Source of the DNA: Saprolegnia diclina VS20
Taxonomy: Eukaryota; Oomycota; Saprolegniomycetes; Saprolegniales; Saprolegniaceae
Direction: 5' to 3'
Length of the DNA stretch: 47,810 nt
NCBI RefSeq assembly: GCF_000281045.1
Contig: NW_008246128.1
Span: 192,611-240,420, forward strand
In this document: positions 1 through 11,800 of the stretch, one piece after another
How positions within the stretch are numbered: position 1 is the stretch's first letter
How the letters are laid out: each line of letters starts with the position of its first letter
Made by a program: the position numbers and the translations under genes
Notes under the pieces: generated by a model
Database searches by the model: none
Seen by the model: the letters and a program-made list of their open reading frames with translations, nothing else
What the model was told of the DNA's origin: nothing

Positions 1-80
1 AAGTCGTACGTGTCGTAGCAGGCGCCCATGGCCGCGACCGACGCGATCGTCGTCGCAAGGAAGCTCAAGATCGCTCGCAT
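1..80 (-). CDS. GH17 glucan endo-1,3-beta-glucosidase, 5' end only (runs off window)
   Basis: This is the first 26 codons of a second copy of the glucanase found at 2566-3606. The window edge cuts the gene. The ATG is at 80 on the minus strand, and the first residues are the same signal peptide (MRAILSFLATTIASVAAMGA) followed by CYDTYDF. Nucleotide identity to 3527-3606 is nearly complete, with only a couple of silent differences, and similarity fades within about 30 bp upstream of the ATG. This suggests a recent tandem duplication of a secreted cell-wall glucanase. The rest of the gene lies outside the window, so its integrity cannot be judged. Confidence 0.8.
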   Translation of the reverse strand, partial: MRAILSFLATTIASVAAMGACYDTYD

Positions 81-2047
81 GAGGTCGAGTGCAAAATGAA
101 AAGTGAGAGTTGATGTCGAGTTGAGCTCTTGCCAAGGAGGCATCTGAGTTTGCCGTGATGGATCCAGGTTTCTCAAGCCTCATCAGAATCAACGACGTTA
201 CCACATCGTACCCAAAGCCTCCGGGTACTACAATGCGACGGCAACATTCCAGTGGCACCGTTCGACGACGATGGAAAAGGAAATTCAGACATGTCGTTTG
301 TCGTTTGTCGTTCGCGGTCGTCCAACATATGTTCCGGCCTGTGGGCGACCTCGTCGTAACGGACACTGCTCACTTTGCACGCCTCATTGCTCATCTGGAG
401 AGCAGTGCGATTCTCGTACCGAGAGTCGAGCAAAGAATGCGCTACTCTCGTGAAGCCTTTTGAAAGAGCGTTGAAATTACATGCGAATGCCGTGGTCGAA
501 CCCTGTTCCACCTGTCGTTGCAAGCACCTGTCGGTGTATGCAGGCCGATCCATAACGGCCCACGTTCGTCCGCGTATAAATCCGCATGGAATGGTGTACG
601 TGCTGGTGTGTGTCAGAACACCGAGACAACGACAGGGTGCGACCTGACGCGTACTCAGATGAGTCGACTTACAAAGCGCGGCAACGTGCGTGCATGACGC
701 GTCGCAAAACGACGCACAAGCACCAAGTGCATGCACCAAGTGTGTCCTTCGTAACCCTTCGCAACCACCGCGAATCTCAAGAGGTGCTACGAAGGACGAG
801 GTCATTTCGATCGGCTTTTCGCCCTCCCATGATAGTGCTTTCATGGTGTCCGTATTGGGGAAGCGGGCCCTTACTCTTGGCGCCTTGTGGACGCTCGCAG
901 CGCCGGTGTCGACGATGCGGCTATAGCATACCGCAACGAACCAAAAATCTAGAGAAGCTGCCAACCACCAGCCTTCTCCAGACCTAGCATCACGCTGTTG
1001 CCACCACAGCTCTATCATCGCTAGCCGCGTTGAAAGACAATGGTTGATCTGGTTGTGCCCACATCGTACCGCTCGTTCTCTAAGAACAACCAGCCATCCA
1101 ATGCAGAGAGGCTCATGGCTCCATTCGATTTGCTTTGGACGCGTAGTCTACGCCATGCTTGCTCGTTTGACGTCGCCGCGGCTCGAGACCAACAGTGCGA
1201 AAGCGCATTTGTCAACCCACCTGTAACGAGGGGTCCTTGGACGACTCTGCCGGAACACGGCAACTGCGCGTGATGAGAAAGCGTGCAAGCTTTGAATAAG
1301 ACCGAGTGGTCGAGTGAAGGCAAAACTGAAAGTGATTATGGAAAACAACTACGACAAAAGACAAACCTCGACTAACTATGTTGGTTGCGATGACCTGTAC
1401 CAAGGGGATGCTTCAACGTGGCAAGCCGAGGTAGCGAGGCGCGTGCAATGGTGTATGTGGAGGGGATGTCGGGACTTGGACAAACATGGATGCAAGACGA
1501 AATGGAACTCAAGAAATGACGACACGACGTGTGTGGCCCCGGCGACGAGGCGGAGTGACACATGCGTTCGGAGGAGATCTCGTGGCGTGGCAGCTGGACG
1601 GCTCACCTTGTTACAAAGAGAGCTGCAGTAGTATTTTCGGTACTAACACGCATATTCAAGCACTGTTGTGTCGGATCGAGCCTTGCGAAGCTGCAAAACA
1701 GGTGCGTGCAGGGACTGTACCTTCCCCATACTATAACCTTTCGATCGCTGAGTTGCCACCAACCACTGAACTGGAAGTCCTCTCCTCGAACCGATCTGAT
1801 ACTGGCGCCGTCCACCAGTTTAGTGATCACTGTAGACCGGAAGGACGCCCTTCATTCTTGCTTGCCACTCGACAATTTCTTGTGGCAATGGCGTTTGCTT
1901 GTGGTCAACACAGAAAACACGCGTGCCACTGCATTTACTACACTCACGCTTACGAGACGGCGTACATTAGAGCAGAGTTACAACGACTACACGCCTCTCG
2001 TTTCAAACCAACGCACTGGCTTGTACTATTACACTAGCCGAGATGGT
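81..2047. other. intergenic, no gene recognised
   Basis: About 2 kb between the 5' end of one glucanase copy and the 3' relic of another. Several open frames exist, including a 281-codon one on the minus strand (173-1018). Their translations are rich in Cys, His, Arg and Ser without domain pattern, and codon use differs from neighbouring genes, so I treat them as chance frames. No mobile-element protein motif was recognised. Confidence 0.5.
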
Positions 2048-2328
2048 CTATTGACGGCGCGCGGTCGTGACGCCGTTGACGCCCTTCTTGCCATTCATCG
2101 CCGACTTGATGTAGCACCGGTTCTCAAAGATCGAGTACCCGCCGCAGTTGGACGTCGCGAGGCACTTGGCGCAGCACTGCGTAATGAGAGAGGCCATGCC
2201 GCCCGAAATGTCAAAGCTGAAGAGATCGTTGCCTGGGTAGTCGGTGTTCCACTCGGGTGCCGAGCACGAACCCTTGACCGGCGGCGGCGGTTGCTTCGGC
2301 TTGGGAGCTGGGCCAAAGTCAAACTTCC
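2048..2328 (-). pseudogene. 3'-terminal relic of a GH17 glucanase copy (PAN/Apple-like tail)
   Basis: On the minus strand this stretch encodes the last ~93 residues of the glucanase family: a proline-rich linker, CSAPEWNTDY, the double-Cys CCAKC motif, NCGGYSIFENRCYIKSAM and a terminal ARRQ plus stop. It aligns with the tail of the intact gene at 2566-2860. A few substitutions and an expanded Pro/Lys linker set it apart. Homology stops abruptly at about 2328, and an in-frame stop lies just upstream, so the catalytic domain is missing. The stop codon and cysteines are well kept, suggesting fairly recent truncation or unequal exchange between tandem copies. It could be a 3' exon of a rearranged gene, but no upstream exon was found. 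Confidence 0.75.
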
Positions 2329-2565
2329 GATCATGACCTCATTCTTGACTCTGCCTGTCAGGACCAATTTCGTGATTGTGGATCGTTGATCCCTGTTGCA
2401 TCTGGCACTAGGACTATTGGATCGCTCTTTTGAGTAGTTCTGAACTACTGAAGTAGTAATTTGTCGTGGAGGATGCCAAACGCGATGCCGCGACAAAAAT
2501 GATATAGACGTGAAACGGATACTCGTTACATACAGTTTCAATCGACCGACGACCACACAATCGGT

Positions 2566-3606
2566 TTACTGCCGGCGCGCCGAGGTGACGCCGTTCGCGT
2601 CCTTACGACCAGTCATCGCCGACTTGATGTAGCACCGGTTCTCAAAGATCGAGTACCCGCCGCAGTTGGACGTCGACGTGCACTTGGCACAGCACTGCGT
2701 GATGAGGCTGTTCATGTCGCCCGTGATGGCAAAGTTGAAGAGATCGTTGCCTTGGTAGTCGGTGTTCCACTCGGGCGCCGAGCAGGACCCCGATGGCGGC
2801 TTGGGCGCTGGGCCAAAGTCAAACTTCCACTGACCGTTCGAGTTGGCCAGACCAAACTGCTTTTCGTAGTCGGGCCACTTGCCCGGGTTGTCGTGGAACA
2901 TAAAGTACATGACGTCTTCGCCGCCGTTGCCCGCATTCATCCAGGACCGGATCTTGTTGAAGTGCTTGATCGCGTTGTCGTATGACGCGACTTGGTTACC
3001 GTAGTTGCCGCCACCAAACGGCCAACCGGTTTCTGTGATCATGAGCTTGCTACCGCCGTACTTCTTGACAACCGCGTTCCAGCGGTCTTCGTGCGAGCCG
3101 CCAAAGAACTCGTAAATGTTGACACCGACGATATCGCACGCGTTGTAGAGCTCCTGGCTGCGGAGCCAGCCGCCATCGGTCTGCACCGACCCGACACGCA
3201 AGTTGTTGATACCAGCGGCGCGGAGCCGGTTCCGGACATCGTTGACCTTGTCGATGACCTGCCACTGGTTCCAGCCGTTGTCGAGGTCCTCGTTGCCCAC
3301 ATAGACGGCCTTGACCGCGTTCGGGTGGCGGTAATATCCATCAATGACAGCCTGGACGTCCTTGTCGTAGTCGGGGCCGCGGATCCAAATCCCGGCGTAG
3401 ATACCAAGTCCGTGGTCGCTCGCAGCGTCAATCACGTTGCGGCTGTTGCTGTAGATGTACGTCTGGAAGGTCCGGACGGTCGAGAAGCGCTGGCGCATCA
3501 CGTCAAAGTGGTGGTCGATGTTCTTGAAGTCGTACGTGTCGTAGCAGGCGCCCATGGCCGCGACCGACGCGATCGTCGTCGCAAGGAAACTCAAGATCGC
3601 ACGCAT
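2566..3606 (-). CDS. Secreted GH17 endo-beta-1,3-glucanase with PAN/Apple-like tail
   Basis: Single exon, 346 residues. I chose the ATG at 3606 because it opens a typical signal peptide ending near AMGA; the frame stays open upstream to 3735 but that stretch is not signal-like. The GH17 barrel carries the acid/base Glu in YVGNED and the nucleophile Glu in TETGWPFGGG. Such enzymes cut beta-1,3-glucans, which in oomycetes form the bulk of the wall, so a role in wall remodelling or use of external glucan is likely. After a short Pro-rich linker (about residue 270) comes a cysteine-rich module (CSAPEW, CCAKC, NCGGYSIFENRCY) resembling PAN/Apple carbohydrate- or protein-binding domains. Flanking pieces at 1-80 and 2048-2328 show a tandem family. 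Confidence 0.93.
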   Translation of the reverse strand: MRAILSFLATTIASVAAMGACYDTYDFKNIDHHFDVMRQRFSTVRTFQTYIYSNSRNVIDAASDHGLGIYAGIWIRGPDYDKDVQAVIDGYYRHPNAVKAVYVGNEDLDNGWNQWQVIDKVNDVRNRLRAAGINNLRVGSVQTDGGWLRSQELYNACDIVGVNIYEFFGGSHEDRWNAVVKKYGGSKLMITETGWPFGGGNYGNQVASYDNAIKHFNKIRSWMNAGNGGEDVMYFMFHDNPGKWPDYEKQFGLANSNGQWKFDFGPAPKPPSGSCSAPEWNTDYQGNDLFNFAITGDMNSLITQCCAKCTSTSNCGGYSIFENRCYIKSAMTGRKDANGVTSARRQ

Positions 3607-4405
3607 GAGGTCGAGTGCAAATTGAAAAATGCAACGTGAGCGAGCACGGTCCCAGCCACAACATTGCATCTGAGTTGGGTCGTGGTCGTCGTCGTGGGTG
3701 GGATCTGGGCATCGCTTACCAGAGTGGCGCGACATCGTCCGGCTGTCGACGAGATGCTCCTACATGTACTGTACCATACACTGTATGTACACGTCGCAGT
3801 GCAGATTCTCTCGACAATGGAAGAACCCACGCGTCTTTGGCTCCGTTCCAAACGACTCCGTACGTCTCCGCCGTAAAACCGCACTGCGCGCTGGCGCCAA
3901 CCGCTTTAGTGTGAGTCAGTAGAGCGAGCGCGACGCCCAAAGACACGGCGACAGGCGTGTGTCTTCCATCGACAGTCTCAGCGTCGAACCGCATGATCAA
4001 GGGGCGATAAACGACTTTGTTTATGAACCCTCGTCGTTGAACGAGACTACCTTGTCGGCCTTTCGTTCAGCTGCGTCAGTATGCAGGCCTGATCCGCACC
4101 CGCCACGTCCCTGCACTCCTGCATGCTCGTCGAATCGTACCTTGCTCATACGGCAAATGGCATCATGGGAAAGGCGACGGCCACGTCCATGCTCTGTCCT
4201 TCGTCTGCCTTCTCAGGTGCTGCCATGGAGCTCACCTTTATGACGTGCTACAGCCACGCAAAACGCAGTCACGCCGAACCCGAGCGTGGGGCACCGCGGC
4301 CAAGAAATCGAGAATCCGGCGCGTCTCGTGGTAGAGATAGGCGTGCACGCCACAGACATCGATGCAGTTTAGTATGTAATCTCAGCAATAGAAACGATTG
4401 TAGTA
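3607..4405. other. intergenic, nothing recognised
   Basis: About 800 bp between the glucanase start and the 3' end of the histidine phosphatase. It must hold the glucanase promoter. No RNA gene, repeat or protein motif was recognised. Confidence 0.5.
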
Positions 4406-5145
4406 TCACTGCGGCGGTTCGAGGAAGCGCCAGTGGTCGGTGCAGTTGAGAACGTGCGCGCGAAACGTGCCGGTCGCCCGGTCAAAGTCGAGGACGTTGA
4501 CGCACGTGTTGTCCTGCTCGATCGCCTCCATTTGGCGCAAGTCGTCGTGCAAAAGCGACGCGAGCACGACACGGTTGAAGCGGCCATGGCACACGATCGC
4601 CACATGGTCGAGCGGGCGGCGTGCGAGCTCGCGCAGCGCGGCCGTACCTCGTCGCTCGACGTCGATGGCCGACTCGCCGCCCGGCCACGCCGCGCCCAAC
4701 TCGCCGGCATTCCACTGATCGATGACGGCATGGAGCAAGTGCTTGCTCTCGGTGAGCTTCTTGCCTTCGTTCTCGCCGTAGCCCATCTCTTCGACACCAT
4801 CGATCGCGCCGGTGATGACGCCATTGTGGTGCTGGCTGATCATCGCGGCGGTCGCCCTGGCGCGCGAGAGCGTGCTGGAGAAGATGCCTTGTAGCGGGAT
4901 GGCGCGGAACGCTTCGCCAAGCGCCCGCGCTTGGGCTAGGCCCAGGGCGTTGAGGTCGCTGTCGATGCCACGACCCTGGAAGCGGCCTTCGAGGTTGTAG
5001 TCTATTGCCCGTAGCATCATCGCCAGACTTCAAGGATGAGGAAGACGAAGAAGCGCGTACTTGTCTCGCCATGGCGGCAAAGGTACAATCGCGTCGTGCC
5101 TGCTGGTAGCGGCTGCGCTGCGGCGACGGCGGCCAAGGTCGACAT
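4406..5145 (-). CDS. Histidine phosphatase family protein (phosphoglycerate-mutase-like)
   Basis: Two exons: 5145-5061 and 5001-4406, with a 59-nt GT-AG intron (5060-5002); 226 residues. The intron falls just after the catalytic RHGET motif, so exon 1 ends LYLCRHGET and exon 2 continues NYNLEGRFQGRGID, the classic RHGxTxxNxxxRxQG signature. Further family marks are FSSTLSRARATA, the acid/base region EMGYGENEG, and the second active-site histidine in VCHGRFNRV. Members dephosphorylate small phosphorylated metabolites or act as mutases; the substrate cannot be told. The start MSTLAAVAAAQ was preferred to ATGs further upstream because the sequence there is AT-rich and non-coding in character. 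It is divergent from CCT4. Confidence 0.88.
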
Positions 5146-6288
5146 CCCGACGGGTGCAAGGAAGTGTGCCAATGCGATCTCTGTCGAACGGATAAGCCGT
5201 GCCCCACATCCGGATGTGACTCGCATATTGTATATTTGAATATTCGTTCGAATAGGATGGCTCTGCGTTTTCCAACAGCAGGTTAGAATATATATTGCTC
5301 TCGACAGCGCGCTCTGCATACAAATATAGAAGCGAGTTTCGATTCGCAAAGATCGAACGTCCGACATCGACTGCTCACCAAGCACGGGCATGGAGCAGCT
5401 CATGGAGCACGGGCATGGAGCAGCTCATGGAGCACGGGCCAGATGTGCAAACCTGCTTTGCGCTGTCAACGTGGCTGAACGCAGTGCGAACCTCTGCTTG
5501 TAGGAGCCATTTTGAGCCGGCGAACGAAAGCGCGAGGCGACTCGCAGGACACGAGGAGCTCACGAGGCGCTGGCATGAGCGGATGCTCCATCTCCTGCGC
5601 ACCGCTGCTGGCGACCATGTATTCCACGCATACACGAACGAAGCTATCAGCTCAGCACCTCGCACTATCGTGGCCACGTTCACGCGCCGTGTGGACTGGC
5701 TGTTGGCGTCTCGTGATGTCATCATGGACCCTTGGACATCGCGAGCTCGCCGACAAGGGCGCCATGTGCTAGCCCACCGCTCTGGCTCGAGATCCACGCG
5801 ATTCTACACTTGCTAGCATGCAGCCCACCACTGCATGCTGTCTCAGCTTCGGCGCAGGCGACCCTCGCTTCAAGTTCATGCTGCCACTACGCTTATTACC
5901 AACGTTTTGGCTCACCTCGCTTCGGCTTGCTGCCATACCCTCTACATTCTACGGCTTGGGTCGACGCGTCGCCTCGAGCTAGTCGTAGCAGCGCGCATGG
6001 CCAGCGTCTTGGCCGTCGACCCCAGGCTCCTGCAGTCAAACCGAGGCTTTTTTAAAGTGGATGGCGCTGTAATACAACACTTATGTCGACGTATTTTTAG
6101 TCTCACAATTTATTATCCATACAATAATATAGATTATACATTTTAAAATGCATTGCAAATCCAGTTGCCAGAGAATAAAAATAGGCATTTAATCGTGCGG
6201 CGGCCCATCTCTCTTGGTGTTTGTATGCACGGCTTTCCCCTCGACGGTAGGTCCAATAAATTCCACAAAACCAAGCCAGCGACGAAGG
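5146..6288. other. intergenic, divergent promoter region with a short tandem repeat
   Basis: Shared upstream region of the phosphatase (minus) and CCT4 (plus). The part just before CCT4 (about 6060-6200) is strongly AT-rich. Two copies of a 25-bp unit lie at 5386-5435. Open frames here have no domain pattern and are treated as chance. Confidence 0.5.
5386..5435. repeat. Two-copy 25-bp tandem repeat
   Basis: A 25-bp unit beginning GGGCATGGAGCAGCTC is repeated exactly twice back to back, with partial copies on either side. It lies in non-coding sequence. The function, if any, is unknown. Confidence 0.85.
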
Positions 6289-8009
6289 ATGGCCACAACG
6301 ACCGCTTCCGTGCAGAAGACGTCCGCGAAGGGCGAGACGCTCCGTGGCAAGGCCAAGGAGAAGGATGTGCGCATGAGCAACATCATCGCGGCCAAGGGTA
6401 GGCTGCTAGATGACGGCGAAACCTTATACTCATGGGCGAAATGCAACATTTGTAGCGATCGCCAACGCCATCCGCACGAGCTTGGGCCCGCGTGGCATGG
6501 ACAAGATGATCCAGCAGGGCAACGGCGAGGTCATCATCTCGAACGACGGCGCGACCATCTTGACGCAGATGCAAGTGTACCACCCGACGGCCAAGATGCT
6601 CGTGGACCTCTCCAAGTCGCAGGACATTGAGGCCGGCGACGGCACCACGAGCGTGTGCGTCATTGCCGGCGCGCTCCTCTCGGCGTGCGAGGACCTTCTC
6701 CAGAAGGGCATCCACCCGTCGCACATTTCGGAAGCCTTTGGCCTCGCGGCGACCAAGGCCGACGAGATCCTCACGGCCATGTCGCGCCCCGTCGACTTGA
6801 ACAACCGCGACGAACTCATCAAGTGCGTCACGACGTCGCTCTCGTCCAAGGTCATCTCGGAGTACTCGGACCGCCTCTCGCCCATTGCGGTCGACGCCGT
6901 CCTCAACGTTATTGACATTGCGACGGCCGTCAATGTCGACTTGCGCGACGTCAAGGTCGTCAAGCAGCTCGGTGGTACCATTGACGACTCGCAGCTCATC
7001 AACGGTCTCGTCTTCTCCAAGGTACATGGAACGATCACCTCCATCTTCCTCTTATGCATCGCATATCGTGTAGGGCTTTGAAAAGTCGAGCGGCGTCGAC
7101 ATGCCGACGACGATTGCCAACGCCAAGATTGCGCTCATCCAGTTTTGCCTCTCGGCGCCCAAGACGGACATGGAGAACAACGTGGTCATCAACGACTACT
7201 CGGCCATGGACCGCATCCTGCGCGAAGAGCGCAAGTTCATCTTGAACCTCTGCAAGCAGATCAAGAAGGCTGGCGTCAACGTGCTCCTCATTCAAAAGTC
7301 CATCTTGCGCGATGCGACCTCGGACCTCTCGCTGCACTTCCTCGCCAAGATGGGCATCCACGTCATCACGGACATTGAGCGCACGGACGTCGAGTACATT
7401 AGCACGACGCTCGGCTGCCTCCCCGTCGCCCACATTGAGTCGCTCACGCCCGAGAAGCTCGGCACGGCCGGCCTCGTCCAGGAAGAGTCGCTCGGTGGCC
7501 ACAAGGTGGTCAAGATCACCGAGGTTGTCCGCCCCGGCAAGACCATGTCGATCCTCGTCCGCGGCTCCAACAAGCTCGTGCTCGAGGAGGCCGAGCGCTC
7601 GCTCCATGACGCGCTCTGTGTCGTGCGCTCGCTCGTCAAGAAGCGCTTCCTCATTTGCGGTGGCGGCGCCCCGGAAATTGAAGTCGCGTTGCGCCTCGGC
7701 GAGTATGGCCGGACGCTCGAGGGCACAGCGGCGTACTGCCTCCAAGCCTTTGCGGACGCGCTCGAAGTCATTCCGTACACGCTGGCCGAGAATGCCGGTC
7801 TGCACCCGATCGGCATGGTGACGGAGCTCCGCGCCAAGCACGCGGCGGGCGACAAGGCGGCCGGCATCAACGTGCGCAAGGGCACGATCAGCAACATGTA
7901 CGAGCTCAACATCCTGCAGCCGCTGCTGGTCAACACGAGCGAGATCTCGCTCGCGTCCGAGTGCGTGCGCATGATCCTCAAGATCGACGACATTGTCATG
8001 GTCCGATAA
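6289..8009 (+). CDS. CCT4: T-complex protein 1 subunit delta (CCT4)
   Basis: Three exons: 6289-6397, 6456-7021 and 7074-8009; introns of 58 and 52 nt; 536 residues, the normal length for CCT delta. It is one of eight subunits of the cytosolic chaperonin TRiC/CCT, which folds actin, tubulin and other proteins using ATP. Group II chaperonin motifs are plain: [18 protein letters not shown], the ATP-binding AGDGTTS, and [13 protein letters not shown] near the C-terminus. Delta-specific stretches are [23 protein letters not shown] and the terminal [11 protein letters not shown]. The ATG at 6289 opens the normal delta N-terminus, and exon 1 joins in frame to [10 protein letters not shown]. Confidence 0.97.
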
Positions 8010-8860
8010 ACGGTTAGTAGGTTAGTAGAACACAACAACAACAGCAGCAACAAACCCATTTTATATGTTTGCTTGTTTACACTATTCTCGGTACGCACCG
8101 CATCGATATAAAACTAAAGTGTTTTATAGCCCTTGATCCCGACTCGCGCCGAGATTCGTCAGTAAGCAGTGCGCAGCCTTTCATGACGCAGGTCCCCACA
8201 GCGTCACAGCTTGCGGCGCACGTCCGGCGAGGAGGAAAGTACGCAACTGATGCTGTTTCTTCAGAGCCGTGGGGTCCGCCGAAAATGAAGTACTCGTATC
8301 CGGAATCAACCCGCGACCAATGGCAGGCAGGAGGCTGACGATAGCGATCACATCGACCATAGGTCACGCCCGCCGCTGTATCCAAACCAAGGGAATATTG
8401 GTTATTGCCTTAGTCAAAACGCACTGCCCGTCCAGCTTCAACGGCTCATCGCTTCGTAGAAATGCAGCATTCGATGGGCTCTGGGTCGTCGCGATGCTTG
8501 TTTTTTAACGTTACAAAGCGCTTTATATCTGTCGTCGACGCTTGCGCGCAATGCACGATGCCTTTGTTGGCGTAGAGTAGCTTGCTCTGCTCTCCCAAGT
8601 GCCTTCTATCTATGTGCCAACTATGGGCGATTACATTCCAAACATGCTTTCGTCGACCAAATGGCCTTGGCGCTCAGGTAGCGGGTTTAGAAATGGCACG
8701 AGAATCTTATTTCTGGCATGTGCCGCATCTACCTCGTGGATTCGGCAGCCCAACTTGGCGCCCATTGAACGTATGTAATGCGAGAGGTATGTGATTGGCG
8801 AGGTTTATCCGGATGGCCCAGCAGCGGGAAAAGCGGTCATTCATTTGTGGCATTCCAAAG
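8010..8860. other. intergenic, 3' end of CCT4 and promoter of importin-9
   Basis: About 850 bp with a CAA-rich stretch just after the CCT4 stop. No motif, RNA gene or repeat was recognised. The last ~70 bp remain in frame with importin-9 from another ATG at 8813. Confidence 0.5.
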
Positions 8861-11800
8861 ATGCAACTCGACGACCTTGGCCGCCTCCTCGACGACTCGC
8901 TCTCGGCGGACGCCGGTCGGCGCCAGGCCGCAGAGGCCGTCCTCACGCAGTCCTTCACGTCGCCCGGCTTTGCGCTGCTGTTGGCGCAGAGCCTCCAGCT
9001 GTCGATGCCATTGCCGCTCGCCCACCTCGCGTCGCTTCTGCTCAAGAAGGTCGTGATTGCCCATTGGGAGGTCGACGAGAGCAACGGGTATGTGATTGGC
9101 GACGACGAAAAGACGTCGATCCGCGCGACGCTCGTGCATGGCCTCTCGCAGCTACTGCACGGCGCGGCGCCGACGCATGCGAATGACTCCAAGTTCCAGA
9201 CCGCGCTATGTCTCGTGCTCGCCGAAGTCGTCAAGCACGACTGGCCGGAAAAATGGCCCGACCTCTTTCCCGTCGTCCTTCAGCTCCTCTCGAGCACCGA
9301 GAACGAAGCCCACGTCCAGTTTGCGATCAAGTTTTTCTCGTGTGCGATCGACCACGTCGCCAGCGAACACTTTGTGGCGCTCATTCCGCTCCTCTTCCCG
9401 CACCTCGAGCGCCTCTTCACGGCCGACCAGTCACCATCCCGGCTCCGCGCCCGCGTCATTGCGATCGTACAGACGTGCTTGACCATGACCGGCGTCCTCG
9501 CCCACGCCGGCGACGCGGCGGCGGGCCAAGTCCTCCACGCCAACGTCACGCCGTGGATCGGCCGGTTCGTTGCGCTCCTCACGCCTCAGCACGAGGCGCT
9601 GCATCTCTATGTCCTGCGCGCGCTCGCCGTCTTTGTCGGCGAGTGGCCCAAGGACATGAGCAGCCTTATTCCCGACATCCTTCCGCCGGTACGATCGCTC
9701 TGTCGTATTGGTTGATAACTTGATATTGTAGGTCTGGCAACTGCTCGTCGCCGGCGTGCCAGCCTACGAGACGCACGTTGTGCTCGCGACCGACGACGCC
9801 GACAACAACGGCTACGATAGTGACGATGGCGCGTCGATTGGGCGCGCGGCGACCGTGGTCCAGCTCTTTGAGTTTGTGCGGTCGCTTGTGCAAGCGCCGA
9901 CGAAGAAGACCAAAGGACTCATCGTCTCGGCCATGCAACCGCTTGTGCTGCACATGGTCTCGTACATGCAGATCACGGCCAGTCAAATGGAACTCTGGGA
10001 AGACGACCCGAACAAGTACATTGCCGACGAAGACGACGATAGCATGGAGTACAACGTGCGCAACTCGGGCGTCGACTTGCTTCAGGAGCTCGAAACGGCG
10101 CTCGGCAGCAACATGCTCTCGACGATGATCCACGCCGCGCAGACGCGCCTCGCGGACGCAACGAGCTCGTGGCGGGTGCACGAAGCGTCCTTGCTTGTGA
10201 TGGGCACGCTCGCCAAGCCGCTCATGAAAACGGTATGTATCAATGTGTCAAGTGTGAAAATCGTGATCGATGGGAGTAGAGTGAGACGACCAAGGCGCTC
10301 GACATTGCGGCGTTCCTCGAGACGCTTTTCCGTGTGCTGCTAGCGCCCGAGACAAGTACGCTCCGACGACTTTGCGATGACAATGTGTACATTGCGCGTA
10401 GATGTCTACTTGAAGGCGCGCGCGCTCTGGTGCGCAAGCCGGTTTGCCAAGGCGATGAACGAAGCGCAGCTCCAGGCGTTCTTGGACGTAGCCGTGTCGG
10501 GCCTCGACGTGCACCAAGTGCTGCCCGTCAAGCTCTATGCGTGCCGTGCGATCGGGCTCCTCCTCTTCCACGACCAAGGTACGCTACTTAAGATTGGATA
10601 CATGGATCGATTGATATTTGGGACTAGCCGATACGCTCGTGCAGCCGATGGCCGCCAACATCCTCGATCGTCTCATGGGGCTTTGCGCGTCGGCGACGAC
10701 CGAGACTATCCACGTAGTCTTGGAAACCATGGTACACAACTGTCCCTTGATACCTTGATGGAATGAGTGTGGAAACTGATCGAGTGTGAAAACTGCAGGC
10801 CAGCATCGTGCACGCGGTCGACGCGCCGCATGTCGCGCCGATTGCTTTGCTGTTTGTTCAGTTTGTGCTCTCGCTCTGGTCGCAGCGCGTCGACGACCGC
10901 ATGGTACACGACATGACGATCTCGATCCTCGCGGCCTTTCTTGGGTTCGAAGCCGAGACCTCGACGCAGCTCGTCGTCGAAGGCGTCGTCGCCACGTACC
11001 GCCCTCTGTTGCACACGCTCCACGTGAGCCAAGCGATCGAGCTGCTCGAAATGGTCCTCAAGCACGCTTTGCCGCACGCCACGCCGTCGCTCCAGAGCTC
11101 GCTCGTCCGCGCAGTCTTGGACCCGCTTCTGGGGTTGCTTTTGAGCACGGACGACGGGTCGGTGCTGCAGGTCGGTGGTGATTGTCTCAAGTGGTGTGTC
11201 ATGCACGCGGCAAGCGATGTCCAGTCGACGCCCGTCACCGGTACCCGACTCTCTTTTGCAATAAGAAAGGAATGACGATGGATGCTAGGCATGTCGAACG
11301 GGGTCGACGGCGTCATGCAGGTCGCGGCCAAGCTCTTGTCGCCCAGTGTCTCGGACGCGGTCGCAATCAACGTCGGCGGTCTCGTGAGCCAAGTGCTCTT
11401 GCATCTCGCGAGCGTGCTCCCGGTAGAGACGGTGCAGTCGCTCCTCCTCGCGGTTTCGCAGCGTCTTGCGGCCGCCGCCATGCCGTCGCTCGTCCAGTCG
11501 CTCTGCCTCGTCTACGCCCGCCTCATCCACTCGCACGGCGCGTCGGTGATTTTAGAGGCGCTCGCCGCGCTGCCGGCGCCGGCACATGGCCCAGGCCCGA
11601 CCATGCTCGAGTTTGTGTGCGCGACTTGGGTCCAGCACCAAGCCGAGTTCTACGGCCAGTATGCGCTCAAGGTGACGGTGCTCGCGCTTCTCAAGATCGT
11701 CGAGGCCAACGACGTGCGGGTGGCCAACCTCCTCGTGCTCGGTGACCCCGTGGTCGATGTCGGGGCCAAGCGCACGCTCCGGTCGTCCAAGAAGACGCAC

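Noticed and set aside
173-1018. 281-codon open frame on the minus strand
   Set aside because: The translation is Cys/His/Arg-rich with no domain pattern, overlaps equally open frames on the other strand, and lacks the codon bias of neighbouring genes.
8786-9103. 16-bp exact match shared by the importin-9 5' flank and exon 1
   Set aside because: A single 16-mer match in 48 kb is close to chance expectation.
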